Shown here one piece after another: positions 1 through 11,650 of a stretch of DNA of 64,000 nucleotides. The position numbers were made by a program, and so were the translations under genes. This DNA comes from Owenia fusiformis. Its lineage: Eukaryota > Annelida > Polychaeta > Sabellida > Oweniidae. The notes beneath the pieces were generated by a model. It was not told where the DNA came from. It made no database searches and saw only the letters and a program-made list of their open reading frames with translations. The stretch is taken from positions 32,320,109 to 32,384,108 of the forward strand of contig CAIIXF020000002.1 of the NCBI GenBank assembly GCA_903813345.2, written 5' to 3'. Every line of letters starts with the position of its first letter. Position 1 is the stretch's first letter.

Positions 1-324
1 AAGCTCTTAAGTAATACCCAGGGCTCTCGCTAGGTTTTTAGATCACAGTCTATTTCGCTCCTACCACAACCTATTGGCAAATATTGATTGTCACAGTCTA
101 AACTCTACTGAATACACAATATTAGCATGTAAAAAGGATTGAACCATTAAGACGTTTCTACCACACCCTAAATATTTCCTGGTGAGAGCCCTGAATACCT
201 TATCAATGCTCAGTTGTTTTATACAATCAGTCTCTTTGAATTTCAATTGATTGTTTCTTAATCAATCCACCATTGTATTATAATTCTCACTGCTGATTCT
301 TTTGATATTGTTCTACTCTTTTGT
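1..324. other. AT-rich flank, no gene seen
   Basis: This stretch lies 3' of the minus-strand zinc-finger exon and upstream of nothing recognisable. No open frame with family character, repeat or RNA gene was seen in it. Confidence 0.5.
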
Positions 325-330
325 TTTATT
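325..330 (-). promoter_or_regulatory. polyadenylation signal AATAAA
   Basis: The plus strand reads TTTATT, so the minus strand carries a perfect AATAAA about 10 bases past the stop of the zinc-finger exon ending at 340. Position and orientation fit the end of that transcript. Confidence 0.5.
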
Positions 331-339
331 GTCAAAACT

Positions 340-1268
340 TTAAATGTCCAGTTCATCCTGATTATTATTATCTCCATCATCAAATGTGCCATCTTTTTCT
401 GGTATTTCATCATCATCATCAACAATGTTATCTTTCTCCACTACTGCAGCCTCAACACCAATGCCCATATCTTCCACTGGTTCAATTTCACCATCATCTA
501 TTTCAACTTTTTCTTTCTTAATGTTTGGGAATTTCTTATGGCCCATGGCTCTCCTATGCTTAGTCAGTGATGATCTATATGGGTAAGACTTTGAACATAC
601 GTTACATATGTGCTGTTTGTTGGTATGCATAGCTGCTATATGGTCAATCTTGCCTCCATTTGACAAGAACGTTAGCCCACACCCGTCAAAATCACATGTT
701 ATAATAGTTGGTTTTCCTTTAGGTCCAACACAGAATTTCAAGTGATTTTTAAGTGATCGTTTATGGTAGTATGATCTTGCGCATTTTTCACAAATGTAGG
801 GTGCTTTCAATGTGTGAACTGAATTCATGTGTCCATCCATCGCTTCCCCACTTCTGAATTTCATGTCACAAATTTTACAGACAAATCTGAATCTTCCCTC
901 ATGTATTTCTCTCTTGTGGTGTCTCAAACCACCTTTTGTTCCTAACTTTTTTCCACACAGATCACACATATAGCCAGCCTGATGTTTCCCATGTATATGC
1001 TCATTCAAAAGATAAGCAGTCCTGCATTTTTTAGGGCACTGATCACAATGAAAAACACCAGAGTTTTTCTTATCGCCATGCATGACATCAACATGACGTG
1101 TTATACTTGTTTTATGTGCAGTCGTAAACATACATTTGTCACATTTATAAAGTTTTTCATCATCGTCAAAATATTGCGAAGGGTTTCTCTGTTTCATTTG
1201 AACAGTGCGCCATCTATTGTTGATGATGACGTGTCTTTTCCGTAATTCTGGCCCATGTGAGACAAAGC
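340..1268 (-). CDS. Alternative last exon: seven C2H2 zinc fingers plus acidic tail
   Basis: The minus-strand exon begins after a good acceptor (pyrimidine-rich, ending ATTGCAG) and needs one base from the preceding exon, so it is phase 1. It codes about 309 residues. Seven C2H2-type fingers are visible, starting at YKCDKC, HCDQC, YMCDLC, FVCKIC, YICEKC, CDFDGC and HICNVC. The fifth ends H-x3-C rather than H-x3-H, and the sixth has a C-x4-C start. A KKEKVEID segment and a D/E-rich tail follow. C2H2 arrays usually bind DNA in the nucleus. The exon lies 3' of the exon ending at 2444. The donor at 7931 is also phase 1, so splicing 7931 to 1268 gives an open protein of about 588 residues. I infer an alternative C-terminus of the gene at 2444-9091. 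A separate gene whose 5' exons I missed is the other option. Confidence 0.75.
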
Positions 1269-2443
1269 CTGCAATGAAGAAATGACCATGTAGAAAACAT
1301 ACACATTCAGCAATATGCAAATCCATACTTGCTTTCCATAAAATGTTCCTTTAATGCATTAAAAATTGTTTTTATTTGAAATATGTCTCATCTGTGTTTG
1401 TTTCAGCATATTGCAAATGTGTATATGTGCATCAAAAAGTACAAGAAGGGAAATATCTTATATCTCCTGCATGCAATGAATAGTTCTTGTTTCCTTATGT
1501 CTTGCAGTACTACAGTGCCAACTGTTTAAAATTCTGTAAAAATATACATCAGATATCTAATTTGTACTGTATCATTTACCTTGTACTTGGAAATCATGTC
1601 TGGATATAAAATATCAGCATTTGCTATTTACAAGTCAGGCAAGTAGTGAACTCCTGTATATAAACTGTACAAATTTTATAATAAGAATACATAAGTGCAG
1701 CAAGTAGTCTGTAATCACTGGCATTAATGTAACTTTTACCTACTGTGGTGTAACGCATAGATCACGGCACATGTATCCAATGGGGTTTTATTAAATCCTT
1801 TTGTTTTTATTCATTGATTAATTTTTTTCAAGCACAAACGATGTGACTTTAATCAATATACCGATGGTTCAATGAACAGGCTATAAATTAGTATACATGT
1901 TGGTCAGTGAGTGAGTAACTTTGATTATTGAAAGATTGTCAGTTCACACCATGTATTTCTTATGGACAACTTTCAGTAAGTTATATTCATTTACATTCCT
2001 ATATTAAAAAAATATATTTGATGTGGGTTTTATTGATATATAGAAGATTACTAAAGAGAATATTAGAAAGTATTCAGTCAATTTGTCAAATTATTTTACT
2101 TCGACATAACAAAAGGATCATAATAACGTAACCATCGCATTGATGTAACTGTGTCATCTTATCAATATAGAGTATACTAATAAACCACATTTTCTATATT
2201 ATTGGGAACTATAATATCAAGCTTAAGACTTAATGATTTTCTGGCAAGTTTGGTTCATTCTTTTTATAACCAATTTACTTCAGAGACCACTTTTCTGTTG
2301 ATCAAACGAAAACTAAAAGAAAGAGGGATTCTATATCTGCTCCCCCAGCTACGGGAGCGAGGAAATGAATACAAGCAGAATATCATAAGACTGACAAGTC
2401 GAAAATCAAACCAATTTTTACAACAAACATAAATATAAATACA
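1269..2443. other. Between two terminal zinc-finger exons; no further exon seen
   Basis: This AT-rich stretch separates the two alternative terminal exons. I saw no coding exon. It holds one arm of a dispersed repeat (1733-1830) whose inverted partner lies at 5277-5372. Confidence 0.4.
1733..1830 (+). repeat. Dispersed repeat, inverted partner at 5277-5372
   Basis: The stretch from CTTTTACCTACTGTGGTGTA through GGGGTTTTATTAAATCC to TTTTTATTCATTGAT recurs in reverse complement at 5277-5372 with scattered differences. The pair could be two copies of a small MITE or the worn ends of one element. Confidence 0.6.
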
Positions 2444-5400
2444 CTATAAGTAAGTGAATGACTTAGATTTATTGCTCTCATGTACATGAACTTTAACTTT
2501 ACATTTGTTTAAATGTCTACGTAGGCATTCCCGCCAGTTAAATTCCCCTTCACAATTTGGACAATTGTAGGTTCTTCCTAGATGTCGCCCAATGTGATAT
2601 GTAAGTTCAGATTTCTTTTGGAATTTAGAGTCACAGTTCTCATATTCACACTTAAAGGGGTATTCTCTGGGAATTGCAGAACACTTTCGTTTACGTTGAA
2701 GGTGTTTCTCAAGTGTAAACTTGGTTATAAAAGTGCTCTTGCAGATGTCACAGGCAAATGGTCTGTCGTTACGATGAGCTCTAGCATGAACAGATAACTT
2801 ACTCTGAGATGGATACACTTTCCCACAAGACTGAAAACAAAATAGGACTTTACCAAAAGATAAATATAATGCCATATAATCTACATAAACATTACCATCT
2901 TTCATGATACTATTAGAGGAGAGTTTAAGTTTAAAATGTTTATGTGCTTGACCCCAAGGGGTGTAAATGTACTTGAAGAATAAATAAATAAAATATATGT
3001 TAAATGTAGACAAAATATTTTTGAGAATATGATACTGTTCAGGATATTAATCATATTACATATGTTCCCACATATGATTTGCAATGTGGTTATCTACTTG
3101 TTCAATTCATGCTTTAGAGGAAGGGTTAGTCTCCCTTTAATACTCGGAATATGAAGTAATTTATATTCTAGGAATTGTTTTCGCAAGATATATTACCGGT
3201 TCATTGCAAGTGTGCTTTCCAATACCATGGGTTAGGGCCACATGACTTTTTAATCCATTCAGTGATCTGTAGTTGTTGCCACAAAACGAACAGAGATGTT
3301 TTCGGAATTTAGAAGTCTTTTCTACAAATATATTGAATCAAATAAACTATTTTACTTATATAATTGTTTTTTTTTATAAACTTGAATATTTTTTGGATAT
3401 TAGAGATAAAAAATTAGGTTTCTGTTACTTATGTATTTAAGAGAGATATCTGGTCAACTTGGACCCTAGTCAACTCGGACCCTAGTCAACTCAGACCCTA
3501 GTTAACTCAGACCCTAGTCAATTCAGACCCTAGTCAACTCGGACCCTAGTCAACTTGGACCCTAGTCAACTCAGACCCTAGTCAACTCAGATCCTAGTCA
3601 ACTCAGACCCTAGTTAACTTGGACCCTAGTTAACTCAGACCCTAGTTAACTCAGACCCTAGTCAATTCAAACCCTAGTCAACTCAGACCCTAGTCAACTC
3701 AGACCCTAGTTAACTCAGACCCTAGTCAACTCAGACCTTAGTTAACTCAGACCCTAGTCAACTCAGACCCTAGTCAATTCAGACTCTAGTTAACTTGGAC
3801 CCTAGTCAACTCAGACCCTAGTTAACTCAGACCCTAGTCAACTCAGACCCTAGTTAACTCAGACCCTAGTTAACTCAGACCCTAGTTAACTCAGACCCTA
3901 GTTAACTCAGACCCTAGTTAACTCAGACCCTAGTCAACTCAGACCCTAGTTAACTCAGACCCTAGTCAATTCAGACTCTAGTTAACTTGGACCCTAGTTA
4001 ACTCAGACCCTAGTCAACTCAGACCCTAGTTAACTCAGACCCTAGTCAATTCAGACTCTAGTTAACTTGGACCCTAGTCAACTCGGACCCTAGTAACTCG
4101 GACCCTAGTCAACTTGGACCCTAGTTAACTCGGACCCTAGTTAACTCAGACCCTAGTCAACTCGGACCCTAGTAACTCGGACCCTAGTTAACTCGGACCC
4201 TAGTTAACTCGAACCCTAGTTAACTCAGACCCTAGTCAACTTGGACCCTAGTTAACTCGGACCCAGTTATATTCAATAATAATCAGAGGTTTTTTGCTAT
4301 ATAAGAGGTGAAAGCAATTAACTTGCAAAATATTTCGAATATTGGAATAGTTTAAGATATAATCTATTCATTACTGGGATCAACATTTAATTCACATTGA
4401 ATTTCTAATGAATTGTCAAATACTATTTGTTTGTAGTACAAATGAACTGGTTTCATGTAAAATCAAACTCTTGGTTATTAAATATTTATTCCTGCCGATA
4501 TATGATTACACAATCAGGCTGAATGGTTTATGATTGACTCAAAAGTGTCAGAATTATTTTTCACCATTATCAACCATTGTTTTATCTAACAACAATTATA
4601 TATGATTAATGTTGTTTTCATATAGTACCTATCATTTTAATGCTCAAGCTAAAGAAAAATATGAAAAAATACATAGCTCCAAGTTGACTAGGGTCTGAGT
4701 TGACTATGGTCCAAGTTGACTAGGAACCTTAAGAGATAGTTAAGATTTATCTGAGGACGTCAATGTTACGCAGCAATTATTGCATTTTAGACACATTGAA
4801 TCTTGTACATGTATATTTGTGTATGGTATAAAATTATATTTGTATTTATGAAAAAAACATTAGCTGAAATATTTACATCCTCCGATCACAGGATTCAAAA
4901 TTCAGAATATCTTCTTTCTTTTTACCCCCTGCTATAACCAAGTTGGAAGCGCCAAATTAAACTGAATCACGTGATCTAATTATGCGACGATGACGTTTAC
5001 ATGATTGCTGTTGCAGTGTTGCGACAGCGAATCAAATTGCGAGTTAATAATTGGGGAAATGCTAACTGCTTATAGCAGGGGGGAAGAAGGAGGTACGGAT
5101 TCTGGACACCTGCTTAGGAAGAAATACTTGAGAAATATTTAAGTATAGCTTAGGTTTTCGAACAAAACACCTCTTCTCTCTATGCAATGGTTGAAATGTA
5201 CATTTTCCACTTATTGGGGATATTAACTCAGAGATGTAGTTCATGGTGGATTTCTACACTCCATTAATCATAAAAAAACTGATCAATGAATAAAAACAAA
5301 GGATTTAATAAAACCCCATAGAGAAACATATGCCGGGATCTAAATGTTACACCACAGTAGGTAAAAGCTACGTTAAACGCCAGTGGAAATATCCAATAGC

Positions 5401-8400
5401 ATCATTAGGATCCATCCTACAGCTTAACATTTCAATTCACCTCTTTCATTGTGTTCAACTCCTCGATGCATTCATAAAAAACAGTGCACTTTGTAATGAA
5501 ACACAGAAGTCTCTCGAATCGATATGACATAAACTGTAATTTCTTTGTAAAAGACCGTCTTGTGTCTCTCCTCTCTTCCAAGTTCTTTACTTCAACTACA
5601 TGTATGCAAATGGGACAGTTCAAGAACAGCTACATAAACATGATCTTGGCTGAAAACTGGAATCATTCTAAACAAAAACCACCTTCTCTATTTCAGACGA
5701 AACATCACTTTTTATCAATTCCTACACTTTCAATTACATCACAACCTTGTTTACCACATTTGTAGTAACATCAGATCAATTAGATATTCTAGATTTAACA
5801 TGTTCTTATAGTAAATTATGTCTTTATACTTTAAAATATTAAATATTTATAAATAAACCTATACTGAAACTGACAATTTTGCAACAATTATAAAAAAAAT
5901 ATTCTTAAATAGATATTTAGGAGTTCAGAATTTTCATTTCAAAAGAACTTTTTAAAGTGAGTCAATGAAGGACCAAGTGAAAAAATGAAGAATTTTATGG
6001 CGAGATAATTAGTAAGAATGTTGTGACATCAAAAGGCAATCTTCCCAGTTTCCTGCAAGTTAAATTATGATTTCTATTATCAATGAATTCTGAACATAAA
6101 GAAAAGGGTCAAATATGCTGGATTTCTGCTGGACAGAAAATGAGAAAGAGCAGTTTTTTCAAAATGAATGAGATAATTCTTCATGGATGGGCTGCCATCT
6201 AATGCAGAAAACAACAAAAAAACAATCACCAAGGTACCAGAAAGTAGTAACCAGTTTCACCACCAGGTGGTTAATTGAGTCAGTTTACATGGCAGATATT
6301 GAAAAAGTTCTTCTAAGCTTGAATAACCTTAATGAACAGATTTCATTAAGCTTATGAACAGATTTATGGGATCAATTTTCATCTCATCTAAAATATGTTT
6401 AGTATAATATCTGTTCAACACAAAAAAGGTATTTCAACTTTCAGGAATTTCAATGTTGTTCAAGATTCAGAATGCTAAAATGTGTTTCTCCAAAATAATT
6501 ATTTTGGATTTTATGAATGAACATAATTGAATAATTTAAATAAAATCAAATTAATATTTTAATACCGAAACATCACTGATTATAAATTTGGTCCCTAGCT
6601 TAAGATTCAAGAAATTTAAAAAATGACAATGTCACAATGAATACCAAAACATTTTTAAATAATTTATCTCGCGAAATCTGCAAGGAACCTGACCTCAAAC
6701 CAATCTGGCAGACCCACCAAGCTACCCACCCATCTAGTAATACCCAGTTTAAAAAAAATGAAAACTTCAACTTGCTCGATTGTCAGATACAGTATAGGAA
6801 CCAACTCATTGTGTCTGCAGTGTTAAGTATGTAAATAATAAAAAGTAATTGTTGAGAGTGTCTGATTTTACAGTCTTGGTTCAGTAGTAACTTCTCAGTA
6901 GAAGCCACGCTGACATTTTCAGCCTTTATTGACCCAATCATGTCATAACATTGTACAAATGCAACCGAATCACTACTATTGCACTTGAAATTGTTTTCTG
7001 TTATGTGAAACATCCATTCCTCTTTTTCCTTCTGATTTAGCCATTAATAATTTGAGCCAATAATAATTTCAGTCGTTCATGAAACAATCAGATATTCATA
7101 TAATGCAAATCTTAAAGATGAAAAATCTTCTTTCTTCAGTGGGGATACTCCAGATATTTTGACAACTAACTCACATATAAAGTTTGTGTTTGTTATATGC
7201 CTATGCTATTACAATCCACTTCCTGGCCTCCAAGCAATTAATTTTATGTGTTGTCTGTTCGGAGTTCCTAAAATTCTTGGGTAGATTAGAATGTGTGTGT
7301 TGTGTGGAATTTTGTGAGGTCAATTTTTGCATTGATCTAAAGGCTTTAAAGTTGACTAATCGTCAATTATTTTGTTTCAGCAAATGCAAACTTTGAACTG
7401 GATTTTGGCGAAGGCAAATGATCAACATCTTTTTATTTGTCATTATCATGTCTTTTTTTATGGAGGCATTCCTACTCAAAAGATAAATAAATATACTCTG
7501 TTATTAATATAAGATGATGTTTTGTGTGTGCATTTATTTTTTTTGCAAAGTGTCATGGTGGCTTGATATGCTAACTTAAAATGAACGCAAAAAATGACTA
7601 AATTCTTATTTATAGAATGAATCATAGACAACATAAAATCAGACACTCTTGAAAACTGCATATATTTATGTTTTTGACCACCATGAAACTCTGCAAGGAG
7701 TTTTAATATCTATAGAGATGTATGTTGGTGTTCTTTTGTTTGTATGGCGCTACCTTGCAAAAGGTTCATGATGCTCAAAACCAAAAATTGGTGGATTTCA
7801 GCAGTTTTGCTTAGAACTAGATATTTTTAAGTATGACAAAATATGATTCTGAGACATGCACCTTTTGCAAGGTTTGGGCTTCTACAACTGCAGACACATT
7901 GAGTTGGTTAATAAAGGAATTCATATTCACCTGAATTAGGGTCATTAGGATCGGCATTACTATCTATCGTGTCATCTCCTCCCATCCAGCTAGCACCAGC
8001 CATTGAGGATTCATCCCCTTCTTCATATCCCCCTCCTTCCTCTTCATCATCATCGTCATCCAGCTCTATTGTAATAGGTTCCTCATTCTCTTGTTTAACA
8101 TTAACATTGTCCATATCAAGATCTGAGGGACCAGGTTCGACAGCATCTATTATATCTGTAGTATCAGTTGAGATTTTTGAGTGTTTATTCGCAGAATGTT
8201 CAGTTTCAGGAGTATCGGTAGGTGTGTTTTCGTCAGATAAAGATCGTTTGATTCCTTTAGGAGAAGATGGAGGCTCATCTGGAAATAAAACATGTTTATA
8301 CATAAAATAATTACTCAGTGAGTCAAATTAATTAAATCTATATGATTATTTGGGTTCACTACTGCCGAGTGCTGACCTCTGTAAAACTGTCATTAAATTA

Positions 8401-9091
8401 TATATACAATAGACAATAACTCTGGGAACTAATATTGGTTTAGGTCAATGGTGAGTCAAATTTTAAAACTTCAACCTCTGAAAACCTCCCTTTAATGACC
8501 CCCTTAAACATGAAAAATGATAGCATATGCATTGGATTTCACAATTAGAACATGTACAACAGCATTTCATATCTATCAAGAGAATATAAGGCTTTTCACA
8601 CCTTTTACTGTTACATCACCAACTGCAGTCGAACTGTCAGATTTATAGCTGCCTGGTGTCTCTTGAGTCGCTGATGGTATAGCTGGAGGTTTGAGGGGGG
8701 AATAGTATGGACTTGAAGGTGGTGGTTTAGCATTTTCTCTATTAACTGTAGGTCTTTTAGGAGGGAGTGACTGCGTTATCCTGGGTGAGGGTCGCCTTTG
8801 GAAACCCCCAGAGTCTGTTAATTGTCTTGGGGTTGTTGGAATATTAGGCTGATAATAATCGCTATTTCCAATCTGAGTTGGCCAACCTTCAGAACTAGGA
8901 TTCATTTGTTGTTCTGTCGGCTTAACAATTGTCCTGTGCATTTTAACGACTATTTCTTTAGATTCGTCTCCAGGGGATACACATATTATCCCATCTATCT
9001 CGAGTGCTTTGTTGAATACAACATTCTGTGTGCAGAGTTTGAGAACTGCATCTTGGATCATCTGTGTAAGCATTGCGTTGGTTGATCCCAT
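2444..9091 (-). CDS. C2H2 zinc-finger gene ZF1 (minus strand, four coding exons)
   Basis: Coding exons in order are 9091-8602, 8278-7931, 3321-3197 and 2830-2444. Phases are 1, 1, 0, and the total is 1350 nt (449 residues). The start is ATG GGA TCA. The same exon begins at an acceptor at 9162 and has an in-frame stop between the two, which supports this start. Residues 1-60 carry a module (TQMIQDAVLKLCTQ, LEIDGII, VSPGD, VVKMHRTI) shared with the plus-strand gene at 13037. Next comes a Pro/Ser-rich linker, then an acidic exon with DDDDDEEE. The last two exons hold five C2H2-type fingers: HLCSFCG with H-x4-H; TCNEPSCG, a C-x4-C finger spanning the exon junction; FACDIC; FKCEYENCD; and YNCPNCE with a terminal Cys. 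It is probably a nuclear DNA-binding regulator. The exon at 340-1268 is a phase-compatible alternative ending. The long intron 3322-7930 holds a minisatellite. Confidence 0.8.
3455..4266 (+). repeat. 17-bp minisatellite in ZF1 intron
   Basis: This is about 48 tandem copies of a 17-base unit, CTAGTCAACTCAGACCC, with recurrent variants (TCAA/TTAA, CAGAC/TGGAC/CGGAC). A few units lack one base. The array lies wholly inside the intron between the ZF1 acidic exon and its first finger exon. Neighbouring units share variants, as expected from slippage or unequal exchange. Confidence 0.95.
4677..4724 (-). repeat. Short inverted outlier of the 17-bp minisatellite
   Basis: About three units of the same satellite appear here in reverse complement (AAGTTGACTAGGGTCTGAG and so on), 410 bases from the main array. 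This suggests an inversion or a fold-back copying event. Confidence 0.85.
4725..7930. other. Rest of the long ZF1 intron
   Basis: This is AT-rich intronic DNA. Apart from the inverted repeat copy at 5277-5372 I see no exon, RNA gene or clear transposon. Open frames here are short and unlike any family I know. Confidence 0.4.
5277..5372 (-). repeat. Inverted partner of the repeat at 1733-1830
   Basis: The reverse complement of this stretch matches 1733-1830, sharing TTTTACCTACTGTGGTGTAA and GGGGTTTTATTAAATCC, with scattered substitutions and small indels. Confidence 0.6.
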
Positions 9092-9556
9092 TTTAGCACC
9101 ATAAATGTCTCTCTATAGCTTGTAGATACTGCTGATTTTTGTTCATTCACTGTAATGATACCCTGTAAGAAAAAAATATATACATATAATAATTCATGAA
9201 CACGAACATAATGTCTCATTTCAAACTGAAGTAATAAATTGGATTCCCTGTCTTTGATGAAATTTTCAATTTTACGTGATTCATCTGGGGCAAAGGGGTG
9301 TAACGCCAACATGTGGTCTATTGTCAACATGACAAGTTACCCAAAATTGAATCGAAATGGCATTAACGATATACCCCTTCCACTGTATCATGAGTTCTGC
9401 GGTAGACTATTCTTGACTTAGTGGGCGTGGCAGATAAGGTAACAGAAAATGATGTGACAATGTACAGACCTGGATGAAAATCATACAAACATTATTATAG
9501 ACATGTTATTATTCAGCGCTTCGATAATTAGAACAGATGTCAGACGTCAGTTCAAA
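9092..9556 (-). other. ZF1 5' UTR piece and upstream flank
   Basis: An acceptor (TTCTTACAG) at 9163-9171 starts the exon that carries the ZF1 start codon, so 9092-9162 is 5' UTR and at least one upstream non-coding exon is expected. No clear TATA box or first exon could be fixed in the rest. Confidence 0.45.
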
Positions 9557-11644
9557 CCACAGGGGCTTGTCTCGAGGCGTCGGGCAAGCCCTCCGATGAG
9601 TCTACTGCTTATTAATAGTATTAAGGGTGGTCGGTTTTGATGCTACCTGAAATTTGTAGAAAATGATTGTTAGATATATCAAGTAAAAATATATGGAATC
9701 CTTTCAATAATCGACATGCTGATTCAAACAACACTACAGAGTAAACTTACCTAAAATGGTAGCAATCCATCCACTAGTTGCTGAGATGTGTGAAGAACAT
9801 GTAAGGAAGTGATTAAATTTAATTGAAAATGCAAAACACGACAATTTTCACCCTCAAATTGTTAGCTCCAGAGTCGATTTCTTCCTCAAGACACGTCCAC
9901 TGTTAAAAATCGGTAGTCCCTAGAGTTCTTTGTTTACTTAGGTTCATTTCCGTATATTATTTTTAACGAAGGACAGCCTATAACGACTGCTATACGCAAA
10001 ATAGATGCATGAAATTATGTTTCGAAACTGAAAATGTGTTCCATGCGCAGTTGCGTTCAATCCAGCAATTTGATTAGTTCATATTATATGAACGCATGCG
10101 CAATGACCACATATTTTTCTAGATAGATGTCACTTGCGTTCATTATTTCACACCAGTCCATTCCCGTGATGCACCTAATATTGCGGGAATATTTTCCTTT
10201 AGTGATAAAACAAATTACTCTCATTTTCGAAATATGTTTTCCGTTCCTTGGCAATAATCTTTCATTTGGTACCGATCCAACCGCCGAAAAGTAATTCGAA
10301 TCGTTCTGAATCGTGGGAATGAAGTACTTTCTTTTTTGCGCATGCGCATAGAACACGGGATATTCGGCCATTTTTCAACTTTCAGTTTCGAAACATAATT
10401 TCATGCATCTATTTTGCGTATAGCAGTCGTTAAAGGCTGTCCTTCGTTTAAAATAATATACGGGAATGAACCTAAGGAAACAAAGAACTCTAGGAACTAC
10501 CATTTTTTAACAGTGGACGTGTCTTTGGGAAGAAATCGACTCTGGCTAACAATTTGAGGGTGAAAATTGTCGTGTTTTGCATTTTCAATTAAATTTAATC
10601 ACTTCCTTACATGTTCTTCACACATCTCAGCAACTAGTGGATGGATTGCTACCATTTTAGGTAGACTGTATCCTTCGTCTGAATAAATATTCAGACTGTA
10701 AGTCACCTATTGTAAAATGTGGTGTTGAATAAATGTTACAAATAAGTTTGTTAAATGATAAAATGATTACCTTGTAAAGTACTTACAATATTATTTTTTC
10801 GTATATTGTCCTCTTACTGAAGATATTCATAAAATGTACAGACGCTTCTTGTAGCGAAGCCATTGATTAGGTCAAGCCATTTTGGCAATGCCAATTCTCA
10901 CGATAAACGAGATTTAGCCAGTGACGTCAGTCTATTTGTAAACAAATAACACGTGGAGCGGACGGAAGCGTGTTGATAAATTCCATTTGTGCGGGAATTT
11001 ATTAGATCTAGTCATTTATTATCATTATCCCGATTAATTTTCTTCATTTATAGTAAATAGAGCGGAAATATTCATGAAGAAGGCCGAGGTAATCAAGTGG
11101 TCATGTGTTGTCAAAGTTCAAAAAATTTGCATATCTCGTTTGGATCTCGTGAACTCAAACGTCCTTGACATTGATTTCGCGATGTACTTTATAAACACAT
11201 CCTGAAGTTTTGGTGAGTCTGAACATTTCATTATTTTATATCAACTTGTACCCGCCTTATACAAATATTTTTGCTTCTAGTTTAAGATGAACATCTCTTC
11301 AACATATTCACCAATTTTCAAGGTGAACATTCTTGTAATAAACGAGAAATTTATGTGCAAAAAATATCACCGCGATTTCCATAGGAAATATATCAATCAT
11401 AACAGACCGAATATTATATTCGGTCTGTTGGATACATACTACCATTTTAGGTAAGTTTACTCTGTAGTGTTGTTTGAATCAGCATGTCGATTATTGAAAG
11501 GATTCCATATATTTTTACTTGATATATCTAACAATCATTTTCTACAAATTTCAGGTAGCATCAAAACCGACCACCCTTAATACTATTAATAAGCAGTAGA
11601 CTCATCGGAGGGCTTGCCCGACGCCTCGAGACAAGCCCCTGTGG
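9557..11644. mobile_element. Palindromic (fold-back) TIR element, target duplication TTCAAA
   Basis: Arms of about 480 bases are inverted copies. The left arm runs 9557 to about 10033. The right arm runs from about 10378 to 11644 and is broken by the insertion at 10664-11438. Termini read CCACAGGGGCTTGTCTCGAG on the left and its reverse complement on the right. Both are flanked by TTCAAA (9551-9556 and 11645-11650), which fits a 6-base target duplication. The ~340-base loop holds a 95-codon minus-strand frame with no recognised similarity and two NRF1-like palindromes (TGCGCATGCGC near 10337 and CGCATGCGC near 10093). No transposase was seen, so the element is non-autonomous. Superfamily is not assigned. 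Confidence 0.8.
10664..11438. mobile_element. 775-bp insertion with 15-bp target duplication and terminal hairpins
   Basis: CTACCATTTTAGGTA occurs at 10649-10663 and again at 11439-11453. The uninterrupted left arm of the palindrome has it once, so it serves as the empty site. The insert starts GACTGTATCC and ends GGATACATA, a short imperfect inverted match. Hairpins lie just inside both ends: GTCTGAAT with ATTCAGAC near 10678-10697, and CAGACCGAATA with TATTCGGTCTG near 11403-11427. There is no poly-A tail and no coding region. A 15-base duplication is unusual for common cut-and-paste families, and I cannot assign a class. Confidence 0.75.
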
Positions 11645-11650
11645 TTCAAA

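Noticed and set aside
3455-4266. Regular short repeats considered as a CRISPR array
   Set aside because: Units are head to tail with no unique spacers, and the setting is an animal intron; it is a minisatellite.
7380-7422. Plus-strand stretch after an acceptor-like TTTCAG reading NANFELDFGEGK, similar to NNANFEYEYG in ZF2 exon 4
   Set aside because: Very short, ends at a stop, lies on the opposite strand from ZF1; likely coincidence, though an exon relic cannot be excluded.
10084-10371. 95-codon minus-strand frame in the loop of the palindromic element
   Set aside because: No family character. A good start context alone is not enough; noted only as part of the element.
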